A stretch of DNA of 35,772 bases from Glycomyces algeriensis (GCF_027622855.1 NZ_JAPZVR010000019.1:1-35772), one strand, 5' to 3'. Positions 1 through 7,340 are shown, numbered from the stretch's first letter. The notes: generated by a model from the letters alone, not told the origin. Program-made: numbers and translations.

Positions 1-140
1 TCCAGCCTGGCGGGATCGCGCCGAGGATGCGGTGCAGCGCATCGTGTCCGCCGAGCATGTGGACCTCGATGCCCGGTGCGGCGGGGTCGGCCGCGCGGAG
101 CCGCTTGGCCATGTTCGGGAACTTCGTGACGTGGTGGCGG
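1..140. repeat. Near-exact copy of an internal piece of a glycosyltransferase gene (probable contig-end chimera)
   Basis: These 140 bases match 29420-29559, inside the upstream GT-B glycosyltransferase gene, in the same orientation. I see only two mismatches (positions 88 and 136). No gene boundary is present on either side, and the match ends exactly where a long G homopolymer starts. A real duplication would normally carry more flanking sequence. A chimeric or mis-extended contig end is the simplest reading, although a true truncated paralogue cannot be excluded from sequence alone. Confidence 0.85.
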
Positions 141-207
141 GGGGGGGGGGGGGTGGGGGGGGGGGGGGGGCGCGGCCGCCCGCCCCCCCCCCCCCCCCCC
201 CCCCCCC
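139..207. other. Poly-G / NotI-like core / poly-C low-complexity tract
   Basis: About 32 G (one T at 154) are followed by a GC-only core containing GCGGCCGC at 172-179, and then about 25 C from 183 to 207. The tract is close to a self-complementary hairpin and encodes nothing plausible. Together with the copied glycosyltransferase piece just before it, it looks like a sequencing or assembly artefact. Sequence order across it should not be trusted. Confidence 0.8.
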
Positions 208-368
208 GCTCTCCGCGGACGCCTGGTGCAGGTGCCGTCGGCGCGGGAGCCATCCCGCGCCTCCGATCTTCCGGCGGTCCGCGCGGTCCCCTACCTACCG
301 CCGACCTACACCAAAACTGAAGCCAGCCTCCCATAGAAAGTCAAGACACTCAAGCAATGTTTTTTACC

Positions 369-377
369 TGTGGATAA
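369..377 (-). promoter_or_regulatory. DnaA box 1
   Basis: TGTGGATAA on the plus strand is the reverse complement of the perfect DnaA consensus TTATCCACA. It sits in the AT-rich part of the non-coding region. Confidence 0.6.
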
Positions 378-414
378 CTATGTGAGCTGGGCTTTTGTTG
401 CCTGGTTGCGGGGT

Positions 415-423
415 TGTGGATAA
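415..423 (-). promoter_or_regulatory. DnaA box 2
   Basis: This is a second perfect TTATCCACA (minus strand), in the same orientation as the first and 46 bp away. Two perfect 9-mers this close are unlikely by chance in such GC-rich DNA. They could mark an origin fragment or a DnaA-titration site. Confidence 0.6.
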
Positions 424-509
424 CTTTTCGGCCGACTGGTTCGATCGGTTTGCGGGCGGAGACGGGTGGGGGCGGCGGGCCGGGGTCCCCTCGGGGGGGG
501 CGGGGCGGT

Positions 510-2225
510 TCAGCGTGGCCGGCGTTTCGGGAGCGAGACGGCGGCCATGACCGCGAGGGTCAGGGCGATCATCGCGGCGGCCGGGGCCAGGGCCGCGAGG
601 GGCGCGCGTTCGAGGTACGGCAGTGAGCGGGCGAGGCTCGCTCCCCATTCGGGGGCGTCGGCCTCGGCGCCGAGGCCGAGGAAGCCGAGCGAGGCGATGC
701 CGAGGGCCATGCCCGGCAGGCGCAGACCCGCATGGGCCGCAAGGGGTCCCGCGACCAGCGGGAGGGTGTGCCTGTGCAGGATCCACCAGGGCCCCGCGCC
801 GAGGGCGAGGCGCGCTTCGAGGTGCCCGGCCGCGCGGGCCTGGGCGGTGAGTTCGGCGGCGTGTGCGGCGAGCGGCGGCCAGGAGACGGCGACGACCGCG
901 AGCACGGCGCCGAGCTGGCCGCGGCCGAGGACCACGACGGCGATCATCCCGGCGATCGCGACCGGGAACGAGTTGAACGCCTCCGCGAGCGGATGCGCGA
1001 GGCGCGGCGCGAAGCCGAGGCCCAGCGCGAGCAGGTAGGCGAGGGCGCACGCGAGGAACGCGGCTCCGGTCGTCCAGAGCGCGCCTTGGCCGAGCCGGGC
1101 GAGCACGTCGCGGCCGAGCTCGTCAGTGCCGAGCCATGCGCCGGCGGAGGGCGCGTCGAGGCGGGAGCCGGTGGCGATGTCGCCGGAACGCATGAGGCCG
1201 TATGCGACGGCGAGGAGCAGCGGCGCGGCGGTGGCGGCGATCCAGGCCCGGTGGCGGCGGCGTTCACCGGTCGCGGGCGGGGTGGCGGGGATCGCGGCGG
1301 CGTCGGCGGCGGGGCCGTCCAACGCACGGGCGGCGAGGCGGGCGAGGAGTCCGGCGGCGAAGCCGAGGCCGATGAGGAGTGCCATGCAGGCCTGGAGGAC
1401 CGGGAGGTCCTGGGCGTCGGCGGCGGCGAGTGCGGCGCGGCCGAGGCCGGGCACGGCGAAGATCGTCTCGACGGCGACGGCCGCGCCGGTGATGGAGACG
1501 GCGATGATCGCGAACTGCGGGAGGACGGGCGGGAGCGCGCGGCGGAGGAGGCCGGCAGCGATGCGGCCCTTCGGGTATCCGGCGGTGCGCCATTGGCGGA
1601 CCCAGTCTTCGGCGGCGACGCGGCCGATGGCGTCGCGCCCGAGGCGGGCGAGGACGCCGCCGCCGGGGAGGCCCATGGCGAGTGCGGGGAGGACGAGGTT
1701 GGCGGGGCCGTTGAAGCCGTAGGCGGGCAGGAGGCCGGTCCAGGTCGCGAAGACCGCGACGCCGAGCGTGGCGAGGAGGAAGTCCGGGAGGGCCGCGAAG
1801 GAGGCGATGGCGACGCCGCCGGGGCCGACGGGTCGTCCCTCGGCGGCGCGGCGCAGCGCGGGGGCGCACGCGGCTGCGGTGACCGCGAAGGTGACCGCGA
1901 GGGCCGCGGCCATCACCGTGAGGGAGGTGCCGAGGGCGGGCAGGACGGTGTCGGCGACCGGTGCGCCGCTGGTCCAGGAAGTCCCGAAATCGCCTTGGGA
2001 GAGGCTGAGGAGCCAGTCGCGGAGTATCGCCAACGGCCCGGCGTCGAGGCCGAGTTCGCCGCGGACCGCGTCGAGGGCGCTGTCGGTGGCCTCGCGGCCG
2101 GGGTAGCGGGCGCGGAGCACGGTGAGGGCCGGGTCGCGGTCGGCGAGCCAGGGCAGCAGGCCGATGGCGGCGAGCACGGCGAGGAGGACCAGGGTCCGGG
2201 TGAGGGTCCCCCGCAGGAGCGCCAC
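510..2225 (-). CDS. Fused two-domain ABC transporter permease (DppB-DppC/NikB-NikC type)
   Basis: The protein has 571 residues and joins two inner-membrane permeases of the peptide/nickel ABC class into one chain. The first half (about 1-300) is DppB-like: an N-terminal membrane helix, a periplasmic-type loop, then the permease core with the segment VPGLGRAALAAA. A charged linker near 310-325 leads to the DppC-like half, recognised by LGTDELGRDVLARL near residue 370. The start is GTG, three bases after the stop of the solute-binding protein gene, with GGAG about six bases upstream inside that gene's end, so translation is probably coupled. Families of this type normally have separate B and C subunits plus ATPases D and F/E. 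No ATPase follows here. The substrate is inferred as nickel from the Nur-type operator upstream. From the protein alone, peptide transport is equally possible. Confidence 0.88.
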   Translation of the reverse strand: MALLRGTLTRTLVLLAVLAAIGLLPWLADRDPALTVLRARYPGREATDSALDAVRGELGLDAGPLAILRDWLLSLSQGDFGTSWTSGAPVADTVLPALGTSLTVMAAALAVTFAVTAAACAPALRRAAEGRPVGPGGVAIASFAALPDFLLATLGVAVFATWTGLLPAYGFNGPANLVLPALAMGLPGGGVLARLGRDAIGRVAAEDWVRQWRTAGYPKGRIAAGLLRRALPPVLPQFAIIAVSITGAAVAVETIFAVPGLGRAALAAADAQDLPVLQACMALLIGLGFAAGLLARLAARALDGPAADAAAIPATPPATGERRRHRAWIAATAAPLLLAVAYGLMRSGDIATGSRLDAPSAGAWLGTDELGRDVLARLGQGALWTTGAAFLACALAYLLALGLGFAPRLAHPLAEAFNSFPVAIAGMIAVVVLGRGQLGAVLAVVAVSWPPLAAHAAELTAQARAAGHLEARLALGAGPWWILHRHTLPLVAGPLAAHAGLRLPGMALGIASLGFLGLGAEADAPEWGASLARSLPYLERAPLAALAPAAAMIALTLAVMAAVSLPKRRPR

Positions 2226-2228
2226 CGG

Positions 2229-3734
2229 TTACTCCATGGTCGTTGCGGTGGTGATGATCTCGCGTTCACGCGGATCGCTGTGGACGTTCGCGGCGCCGCC
2301 CGCCACGCCGGTGACGAGGCGTTCGTGGGCGATGGGGATGACGGCGACGGTGGCGAGCACGACGGCTTCGGCGTCGAGGACGGCGCTCTGGCGGGCCGCC
2401 GCAGCCGCGTCGGGAGCCATATCCGGTGCTGCGGCGGTGGCGATCGCGGCGACCGCCTGGTCGACGGCGGGGTCGGCGAGGCGCGAGGCGTTGAAGCCGC
2501 CGTCGCCGGTGAAGTCGGAGTCGAGGTAGGTGTAGGCGTCGCCGGAGTCCTGAACGACCGAGCGGGACATGAGGAACGCGTCGAATTCCCCGGCGAGCAT
2601 GTCCGGTTCGATGTCGTTGTATTCGCGCACTTCGGTTTCGACGGCGAAGCCGGCGGCCTCGAGCTGGGAGGCGAGGACGATGAGCGCTTCGGGGAGTTCG
2701 GCGCGGTTGGAGTAGGTGGCGAGGCGCAGGGCCTCCCCGGCAGGGACCGCGGCGTCCGGGAGCGTGTATTCGCGGTGGTCGGCGGCCCAGGAGAGGGCGG
2801 GGCCGAAGAGGCCTTCGGGGGCGTCGGCGCGGCCTTCGTAGATGTCGTCCACGATCGGCGCGGTGTCGATCGCGGCGGCGACGGCGGCGCGCAGCGCGGG
2901 GTCGGCGAGGGGGCCGGTCGCGGTGTTGAGGTAGAGGCTGACGGTGCGGCCGGTGGGGGCGTCCTGCAGTTGGGAGGCGTCGAGGTTCGCGATCTGGGCG
3001 TAGGGGACGGCCTCGATGACGTGGGCCTCGCCGGAGCGCAGCGCCGCGACGCGGGTGGCGGCGTCAGGCACGTAGTCGGCGCGGTAGCCGGCCATGGCGG
3101 CCTGCTCGCCCCAGTGGTCGCCGCTGCGTTCGAGCACGGCGCCGGTGGAGGTGGATTCGGTGATGCGGAAGGGCCCGGTGGCGAAGCCGACCGGGTCGAC
3201 GGTGTCTTCCTGGTACGCACCGGGGGCGAGGATCGCGAGGTAGGGGCTCGAGAGTCGTTGCGGGAGTACCGGATCGGGGGCGGCCGTGGTGACGCGGAGG
3301 GTGCGGTCGCCGGTCGCTTCGGCCGTCAGTCCGAGCCCGTCGATGACGCGGGGCACGGAGGCCGCGGTGGCGGCGGCGTTGAGCGCGGCTGCCACGGCGG
3401 CGGCGTCGAGGACGGTGCCGTCGTGGAAGCGGACGCCCTCGCGGAGGGTGAGGTCCCAGTCGTTGGGCGCGGCCTGAGTCCAGTCGAGGGCGAGTTTCGG
3501 GACGGGCAGGCCGTTGCCGTCGAGGCCGACGAGTGTCTCGGCGACGGCCCAGCGGGCGAGGAGGAACGCGTCCTCGGAGTGGGGCGAGAGTCCGGCGGCG
3601 GGGGTGAGAGCGGTGGCGAAGACGAGGCCGCCGGATGCGGTCGCGTCGGAGGAGAAGCAGCCGGTGGTGGCGAGGACGCCGCCGAGGCCGAGGGGCGCGG
3701 CGGCGGTGAGCAGGGTGCGCCGGGAGAGCGGCAT
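2229..3734 (-). CDS. ABC transporter solute-binding lipoprotein, family 5 (probable nickel-binding, NikA-like)
   Basis: The protein has 501 residues and belongs to the extracellular family 5 solute-binding proteins. I chose the ATG at 3734 because the protein then begins with a Tat signal (SRRTLL at residues 4-9) running into a lipobox-like LATTGC with Cys26. The open frame extends 29 codons further upstream, but that part crosses the promoter and operator. The conserved family pattern is visible as DWDLTLREGVRFHDGT and ATGPFRI. It should be a membrane-anchored protein facing outward that hands substrate to the fused permease encoded immediately downstream. The Nur-type palindrome 38-54 bp upstream of the start suggests nickel-responsive repression. 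That assignment rests on the operator, because family 5 members also bind oligopeptides and other ligands. Confidence 0.85.
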   Translation of the reverse strand: MPLSRRTLLTAAAPLGLGGVLATTGCFSSDATASGGLVFATALTPAAGLSPHSEDAFLLARWAVAETLVGLDGNGLPVPKLALDWTQAAPNDWDLTLREGVRFHDGTVLDAAAVAAALNAAATAASVPRVIDGLGLTAEATGDRTLRVTTAAPDPVLPQRLSSPYLAILAPGAYQEDTVDPVGFATGPFRITESTSTGAVLERSGDHWGEQAAMAGYRADYVPDAATRVAALRSGEAHVIEAVPYAQIANLDASQLQDAPTGRTVSLYLNTATGPLADPALRAAVAAAIDTAPIVDDIYEGRADAPEGLFGPALSWAADHREYTLPDAAVPAGEALRLATYSNRAELPEALIVLASQLEAAGFAVETEVREYNDIEPDMLAGEFDAFLMSRSVVQDSGDAYTYLDSDFTGDGGFNASRLADPAVDQAVAAIATAAAPDMAPDAAAAARQSAVLDAEAVVLATVAVIPIAHERLVTGVAGGAANVHSDPREREIITTATTME

Positions 3735-3771
3735 GGCGTGAGCCTCGTCTCTTATCGCGAAGTGTTTCCTA

Positions 3772-3788
3772 TTGCAAAACGGATGCAA
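3772..3788. promoter_or_regulatory. Nur-type (nickel-responsive Fur family) operator
   Basis: The sequence TTGCAA-AACGG-ATGCAA fits the Streptomyces Nur box tTGCaa-N5-ttGCAA with the right spacing. It also contains a perfect inverted repeat, ATTGCA-N7-TGCAAT, at 3771-3789. On the minus strand a possible -35 (TTGCAA) overlaps it, with a weak -10 (TAAGAG) 17 bp further on. A bound repressor would therefore block the solute-binding protein promoter. It lies between divergent genes and could also affect the acetyltransferase. Confidence 0.7.
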
Positions 3789-3790
3789 TA

Positions 3791-4390
3791 ATGGCACACA
3801 TGTCAGATATCGCGGTGGCACGAGGGGCCAGGGGTGTAGAGGGTTACGTGCTGCGGCGGGCTGAGCCCGAGGACCTTCCGGGGGCGCGGTCGGTCATGCT
3901 CGACACCGTCTACCGCGACTTCGGGCACGGCTACCTGCCGCAATGGCACTCCGACATCATCGATCTCGACTCGTACTACCTTGCGCCCGAAGACAACACG
4001 CTGTTCGTCGCGGTGCGGGACGGGGTCGTCGCCGCCACTGCCGGCGTGCGCGGCCAGACGCCGGCGTCGCCGCCGCACCCGGTCGAGGTGACGAGCCGCT
4101 TCGAGGAGGGCCGCACCGCGACGATCTACCGCGTGTACGTGCGCCCCGAGCACCGGCGGCGAGGCCTGGCCGGCGCGCTGGTCGACGCCTGCCTCGAGTT
4201 CATCGCGAGCCGCGAGCGCTACAGCGGCGTGTACCTCCACACGGACGCCCGCACCCCGGGCGCGGTCGAGTTCTGGTCCACCCGCGGCACCGTCCTGTTC
4301 GACGAGCGGGTGGCGGTCAACGAGATGCGCACCGACCTCGCCGACGAGCCGTTCCAGACCGTCCACTTCGAACTACAACTCTTGGGCTAG
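3791..4390 (+). CDS. GNAT-family N-acetyltransferase
   Basis: This is a predicted cytosolic acetyl-CoA-dependent acyltransferase of up to 199 residues. The family hallmark is motif A, seen as RVYVRPEHRRRGLAGALVDA (about residues 115-134), which holds the R-x-x-G-x-A/G acetyl-CoA loop. The acceptor is unknown. The start is uncertain. ATG 3791 is used here. ATG 3800 would suit a leaderless transcript from the AATAAT element at 3787-3792. GTG 3848 has an AGAGGG ribosome-binding site at 3838-3843 and gives VLRRAEPEDLPGA, a typical GNAT beginning. The gene is divergent from the solute-binding protein gene and shares its Nur-box region. Its stop abuts the stop of the convergent VOC gene with no spacer. 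Confidence 0.85.
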   Translation: MAHMSDIAVARGARGVEGYVLRRAEPEDLPGARSVMLDTVYRDFGHGYLPQWHSDIIDLDSYYLAPEDNTLFVAVRDGVVAATAGVRGQTPASPPHPVEVTSRFEEGRTATIYRVYVRPEHRRRGLAGALVDACLEFIASRERYSGVYLHTDARTPGAVEFWSTRGTVLFDERVAVNEMRTDLADEPFQTVHFELQLLG

Positions 4391-4771
4391 TCAGCTCCGC
4401 GGCGTGCCGATCCTCAGCCGGTTGCCGTCGGGGTCGCGCAGCTCGATCTCCCTGGCACCCCACTCCATCTGCTCGGCCGCGACGCCGAACGCCGCCGCCA
4501 CCGCGTCAACGTCCTTGACCCGCAGGTAGATCACGCCGTCCGGGTGCGCGTCGCCCTTGTGCTCGGAGAGGAAGAGCCGCACCTGCCCCCGCGCGACCTC
4601 CACGAACAGCGGGAAGCCCGGCTCGAACCGGTGCTCCCACTGCTTCACGAACCCGAGCCGCTCGTACCAGGGCAGTGCCGCCGCCGCGTCCTCGACGCGG
4701 AGGATCGGGATCGCCTGCTCGGTCATCTCGTTCTCAGCCATGCGTCCGATGGTCGCATCCGCCACCGACAT
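4391..4771 (-). CDS. VOC superfamily protein (glyoxalase/bleomycin-resistance type), single domain
   Basis: This is a small cytosolic protein (up to 126 residues) with one VOC module. The segments AIPILRVEDAAAALPWYERLGF and the closing EIELRDPDGNRLRIG are the classic N- and C-terminal signatures of bleomycin-resistance/glyoxalase-like proteins, which bind a metal or a drug in a dimeric barrel. The ligand cannot be told. The true start is probably an inner ATG, at 4741 (MAENEMTEQ) or 4726 (MTEQAIPIL), because the first residues look like leader sequence. The gene is convergent with the acetyltransferase, and the two stop codons are directly adjacent. Confidence 0.85.
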   Translation of the reverse strand: MSVADATIGRMAENEMTEQAIPILRVEDAAAALPWYERLGFVKQWEHRFEPGFPLFVEVARGQVRLFLSEHKGDAHPDGVIYLRVKDVDAVAAAFGVAAEQMEWGAREIELRDPDGNRLRIGTPRS

Positions 4772-4824
4772 TCCCGTCAGTTTCGCTGGCGGGGGCGCAC
4801 AGTGTCGATCTGCGGCCGACCGAG

Positions 4825-4856
4825 GAGGGGCCGCCCCGGCGGCAGGGCGGCCCCTC
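4825..4856 (-). terminator. Hairpin terminator after the glycerophosphodiesterase gene
   Basis: A perfect 12-bp GC-rich stem (GAGGGGCCGCCC and its complement) with an 8-base loop lies 36 bp past the phosphodiesterase stop. There is no U-tract, as is common in actinobacteria. Confidence 0.7.
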
Positions 4857-4891
4857 GCTTCTCGGTGTGAATCCTGGGTCCGTGACCCGGT

Positions 4892-5926
4892 CTAGCAGTC
4901 GCGGGCGGCGATCGCCAGGTCCGGGAAGTCGCTGAAGACGGCGTCCACCCCGAGGTCGTAGAACAGCTCGAACTCGGCCTCGATGTCGCCCCACGCGGCC
5001 GGGTCGGAGCCCTCGCGCAGGTTCGCCGGCAGGAACGAGTTCTCGGCGCGGAACGTCCACACGTGCACGTCCAGGCCGCGCCGGTGCGCGCGCTGCACGA
5101 CGTCCGTCGGCTCCGAGATCGAGCCGTCCGCCGCGCGCGGGAAGATGCGGTTCTTGTTGAGGCTCACCGTGTCCAGCGTCGCGGCGTACTCGTCGAGCTG
5201 GGCGTTGGAAATCGCGCCCTGGCCGTCGATGTTCAGCCCGATCCGGTTGTCCACCCGCTCGGCGATGTTGAGCAGGCTCTCGTACTCGAACGACTGCACC
5301 CACACCGGCGACCGCTTGCGGTCGAGCTTGCGCTCCTCCAGCAGGTCAGCCAGCGCGTCCTCGATGCTCATGCCCTTGTCCCCGTAGTAGGACGGGTGCT
5401 TCATCTCGGGGTAGGTGATGACCTTGCGGTCCAGGGTGTCGACGTAGTCGAGGACCTCGTCGTAGGTGACGAGCTCGAACTGGCCGTCGTGCTCGGCGCT
5501 GTCGGGGCGCAGGGCGGGGAGGCGCTCTTCGGCGCGGAGGGTCTTGAGCTCGGCGAGGGTGAAGTCGTCGGCGAAGAAGCCGGTGACGGGTTTGCCGTCG
5601 ATGAGCTTGGTGGTCTTGCGGTCGGCGAACTCGGGGTGCGCGGCGACGTCGGTGGTCTCGTCGAGGACGGGCTCGTGGCGGGCGAGGAGTTCGCCGTCCT
5701 TGGTGAGCACGAGGTCGGGTTCGATGACGTCGGCGCCCATCTCGACGGCGAGGGCGTAGGCCTCGAGGGTGTGCTCGGGGAGGTAGCCGCTGGCGCCGCG
5801 GTGGGCGATGACGAGGGGTTCGTCGTGGTGGGGCTTGGCGGCGGCCGGGGCGGCGGCGAGGCCGGCGAGGGCTCCGGCGACGGTCAGCACGGCTGCGCCG
5901 CGCTGGAGCACGCTCTTGGGGGACAT
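4892..5926 (-). CDS. glpQ: Secreted glycerophosphodiester phosphodiesterase
   Basis: The protein has 344 residues and probably hydrolyses glycerophosphodiesters to sn-glycerol 3-phosphate and an alcohol outside the cell, for phosphate and glycerol salvage. The start ATG at 5926 follows a GAAAGGA ribosome-binding site and gives a Sec signal peptide (MSPKSVLQRG, a hydrophobic core, then APAAAKP, cleavage near 30). The catalytic GDPD pattern follows at once: VIAHRGASGYLPEHT, then DVIEPDLVLTKDGELLARHE with the metal-binding E-x-D. HPSYYG and the closing DAVFSDFPDL complete the TIM-barrel family, whose bacterial GlpQ members have this length. The frame stays open 149 codons further upstream, but that part lacks protein-like composition. 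A PHO box about 100 bp upstream suggests induction by phosphate starvation. It is monocistronic and ends in a hairpin. Confidence 0.92.
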   Translation of the reverse strand: MSPKSVLQRGAAVLTVAGALAGLAAAPAAAKPHHDEPLVIAHRGASGYLPEHTLEAYALAVEMGADVIEPDLVLTKDGELLARHEPVLDETTDVAAHPEFADRKTTKLIDGKPVTGFFADDFTLAELKTLRAEERLPALRPDSAEHDGQFELVTYDEVLDYVDTLDRKVITYPEMKHPSYYGDKGMSIEDALADLLEERKLDRKRSPVWVQSFEYESLLNIAERVDNRIGLNIDGQGAISNAQLDEYAATLDTVSLNKNRIFPRAADGSISEPTDVVQRAHRRGLDVHVWTFRAENSFLPANLREGSDPAAWGDIEAEFELFYDLGVDAVFSDFPDLAIAARDC

Positions 5927-6022
5927 GGAGGTCCTTTCGTGGGGAGGGCGCGGCGTTGCGGCGCGGGGCTCCATCGGGGATGGGCCTTCAGTCAAGCCGT
6001 TCTGGCGGTCGCGGGTTCGGCG

Positions 6023-6044
6023 CGTGCGTGAACGGGGTTTGAAC
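6023..6044 (-). promoter_or_regulatory. PHO box (PhoP-binding direct repeat) upstream of glpQ
   Basis: On the minus strand two consecutive 11-base units both begin with GTTCA: GTTCAAACCCC and GTTCACGCACG. This is the Streptomyces PHO-box layout of 11-base direct repeat units. It lies 97-118 bp before the glpQ start, in the correct orientation. glpQ genes are known PhoP targets in Streptomyces. Confidence 0.72.
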
Positions 6045-6361
6045 GATGCCCGAAATCGGGCGGGGCGGGAGTGTCGACACGCCGTCGGGCGGGGGTTCGC
6101 GGCCGTGCGGGAGGCCGTCGCTCCGGCGGTGGCGGCCACCCCGGCATGCACCACCGCGACCATCGGTACGGTCACCGGGGCGACGGCCTCCCTGTGGTCC
6201 CTTCCGGTCCGATCCGATCGCGGCAGGGGGTGTCGCGATCCGGTGCCCGGGGTCGCGAGCCCGCAGGTATCGGTTTCTAGATCGGGTAGCCGGTCGGGAG
6301 CCTGAGGAGGCTGGACCTCCCCGAAACGATCCATATATTTATAGGAACCGTTTTCTAAGAC

Positions 6362-6390
6362 ATCTTGGCGCATCCTGGGGCGGACGTCAA
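6362..6390 (-). promoter_or_regulatory. Possible sigma-70-type promoter on the minus strand
   Basis: The minus strand has TTGACG (6385-6390), a 17-bp spacer and CAAGAT (6362-6367). Transcripts would run towards glpQ with a leader over 400 bases long, through an AT-rich patch. The -10 match is modest. Confidence 0.35.
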
Positions 6391-6564
6391 GTATCGAGAG
6401 CGGCCGATGCCGTTCGGTTGCGGCCGGGCGGGCGGGAGGTTGCGCGCAGATTGACTGCGGCGGAACAACGGGAACTGGCCGGCCGGCGGCTACCGCCTGC
6501 GGTCCGGCTCCTGCATACTGGCCACTTTGTCACCATTGCCGCCACCGGATCGGAGCATCCTGCC

Positions 6565-7296
6565 ATGGGGCATCTCCCCCCGACCTACTCGCTGATCGGC
6601 TGCTGCGTCACGCGGGACGCCGCCGATCTGGGCCGCGAGCCGCTGCCCGAGCCCGTGCACTTCATCTCCCGCACCCGCGTCCAGAGCCTCGTGTCGACCC
6701 CGACTCCCATTGCGGCCGAAGCGATCGCGCTCGATTCGGCCTTCCAGCGCCGCACGATCGTCCAGGACCATCTGAAGACCGGGCTCGACGTGCTCGAGGG
6801 GATCGACCATCCGCTGATCGTCGACCTCATCGACGAGCGCTGGCCGCTCATCGAGACGGGGTCCGGACTGGTGACGTCGACGATCTACCTCCGCAATGCG
6901 GGCCTGGACCAGACGCCCGGTTACGGGTTCTACGCCAACGACACCGAGCTGGCCGACGACGGGCCGTTCGCGACTGCGGCGAGGGCGCTCGCGGCGCGGC
7001 TGCCGCGGCAGGTGCTCATCCACCGGGCGTTCTGGGCCGTGAACGACACGTCGGGGCGGCCGGCGAGCGACTTGCGGCGCACCCGGCGGAACAACGCGTG
7101 GCTCGAGCGCGCGTACGCGATCCTCGAAGCGGCCCTTGGCGACCGGGCGCTCCCTCCGGTCGAAGTGGACGCTTCCCTGCGCGTCGCCGACCCCGGGCAC
7201 CGGTGGGGCCCTGGGCCGTACCACTACATCGACGAGTACTACACGGACTTCTCGGACCAGGTGCGGAAGGTCCTCGCCAACGCCCCCACCCGGTAG
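6565..7296 (+). CDS. DUF6270-type protein, function unknown
   Basis: The protein has 243 residues. I chose the ATG at 6565 because it is the first usable in-frame start, has GGAG about ten bases upstream, and the protein then begins MGHLPPTYSLIGCCVTRDAAD. The N-terminal G-C-C-V-T-R-D motif, the mid-protein FW, and the C-terminal GPGPYHYIDEYYTDF block resemble the DUF6270 family, often found near polysaccharide genes and possibly related to SGNH hydrolases. That family assignment is from memory. There is no signal peptide or membrane helix, so it is probably cytosolic. It stands alone in its strand context and is convergent with the ABC exporter gene, with a shared hairpin between. Confidence 0.75.
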   Translation: MGHLPPTYSLIGCCVTRDAADLGREPLPEPVHFISRTRVQSLVSTPTPIAAEAIALDSAFQRRTIVQDHLKTGLDVLEGIDHPLIVDLIDERWPLIETGSGLVTSTIYLRNAGLDQTPGYGFYANDTELADDGPFATAARALAARLPRQVLIHRAFWAVNDTSGRPASDLRRTRRNNAWLERAYAILEAALGDRALPPVEVDASLRVADPGHRWGPGPYHYIDEYYTDFSDQVRKVLANAPTR

Positions 7297-7311
7297 CGCC
7301 GGGCAAAGCGA

Positions 7312-7340
7312 AGCGCCCCGCGGCACCGCCGCGGGGCGCT
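7312..7340. terminator. Bidirectional hairpin terminator
   Basis: A perfect 13-bp stem (AGCGCCCCGCGGC and complement) closes on a three-base loop between the convergent DUF6270 gene and ABC exporter gene. It can serve both strands. Confidence 0.8.

Larger units (their letters stand above)
208..509. other. Non-coding stretch, locally AT-rich, with DnaA-box pair
   Basis: No reading frame here has plausible codon usage. From about 310 to 430 the sequence is clearly richer in A/T than the rest of the window and carries the two DnaA boxes listed separately. It lies downstream of the fused permease gene, exactly where the ATPase genes of a nickel/peptide ABC operon would be expected, and no such gene is found. 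Confidence 0.6.
5927..6564. other. Long divergent intergenic region with PHO box and AT-rich island
   Basis: The 638 bp lie between glpQ (minus) and the DUF6270 gene (plus). They hold the PHO box (6023-6044), an AT-rich patch near 6333-6360 and a promoter-like pair on the minus strand further up. The open frames that cross it have no coding character. Confidence 0.6.

Noticed and set aside
732..3791. Plus-strand open frame of over 1000 codons
   Set aside because: It is antisense to the permease and solute-binding protein genes, which have clear domains. Its composition (mostly Gly, Glu, Asp, Arg, Val) is typical of shadow frames in GC-rich DNA.
5927..6373. N-terminal extension of the glycerophosphodiesterase frame
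   Set aside because: A signal peptide and ribosome-binding site fix the start at 5926, and the extension crosses the PHO box.
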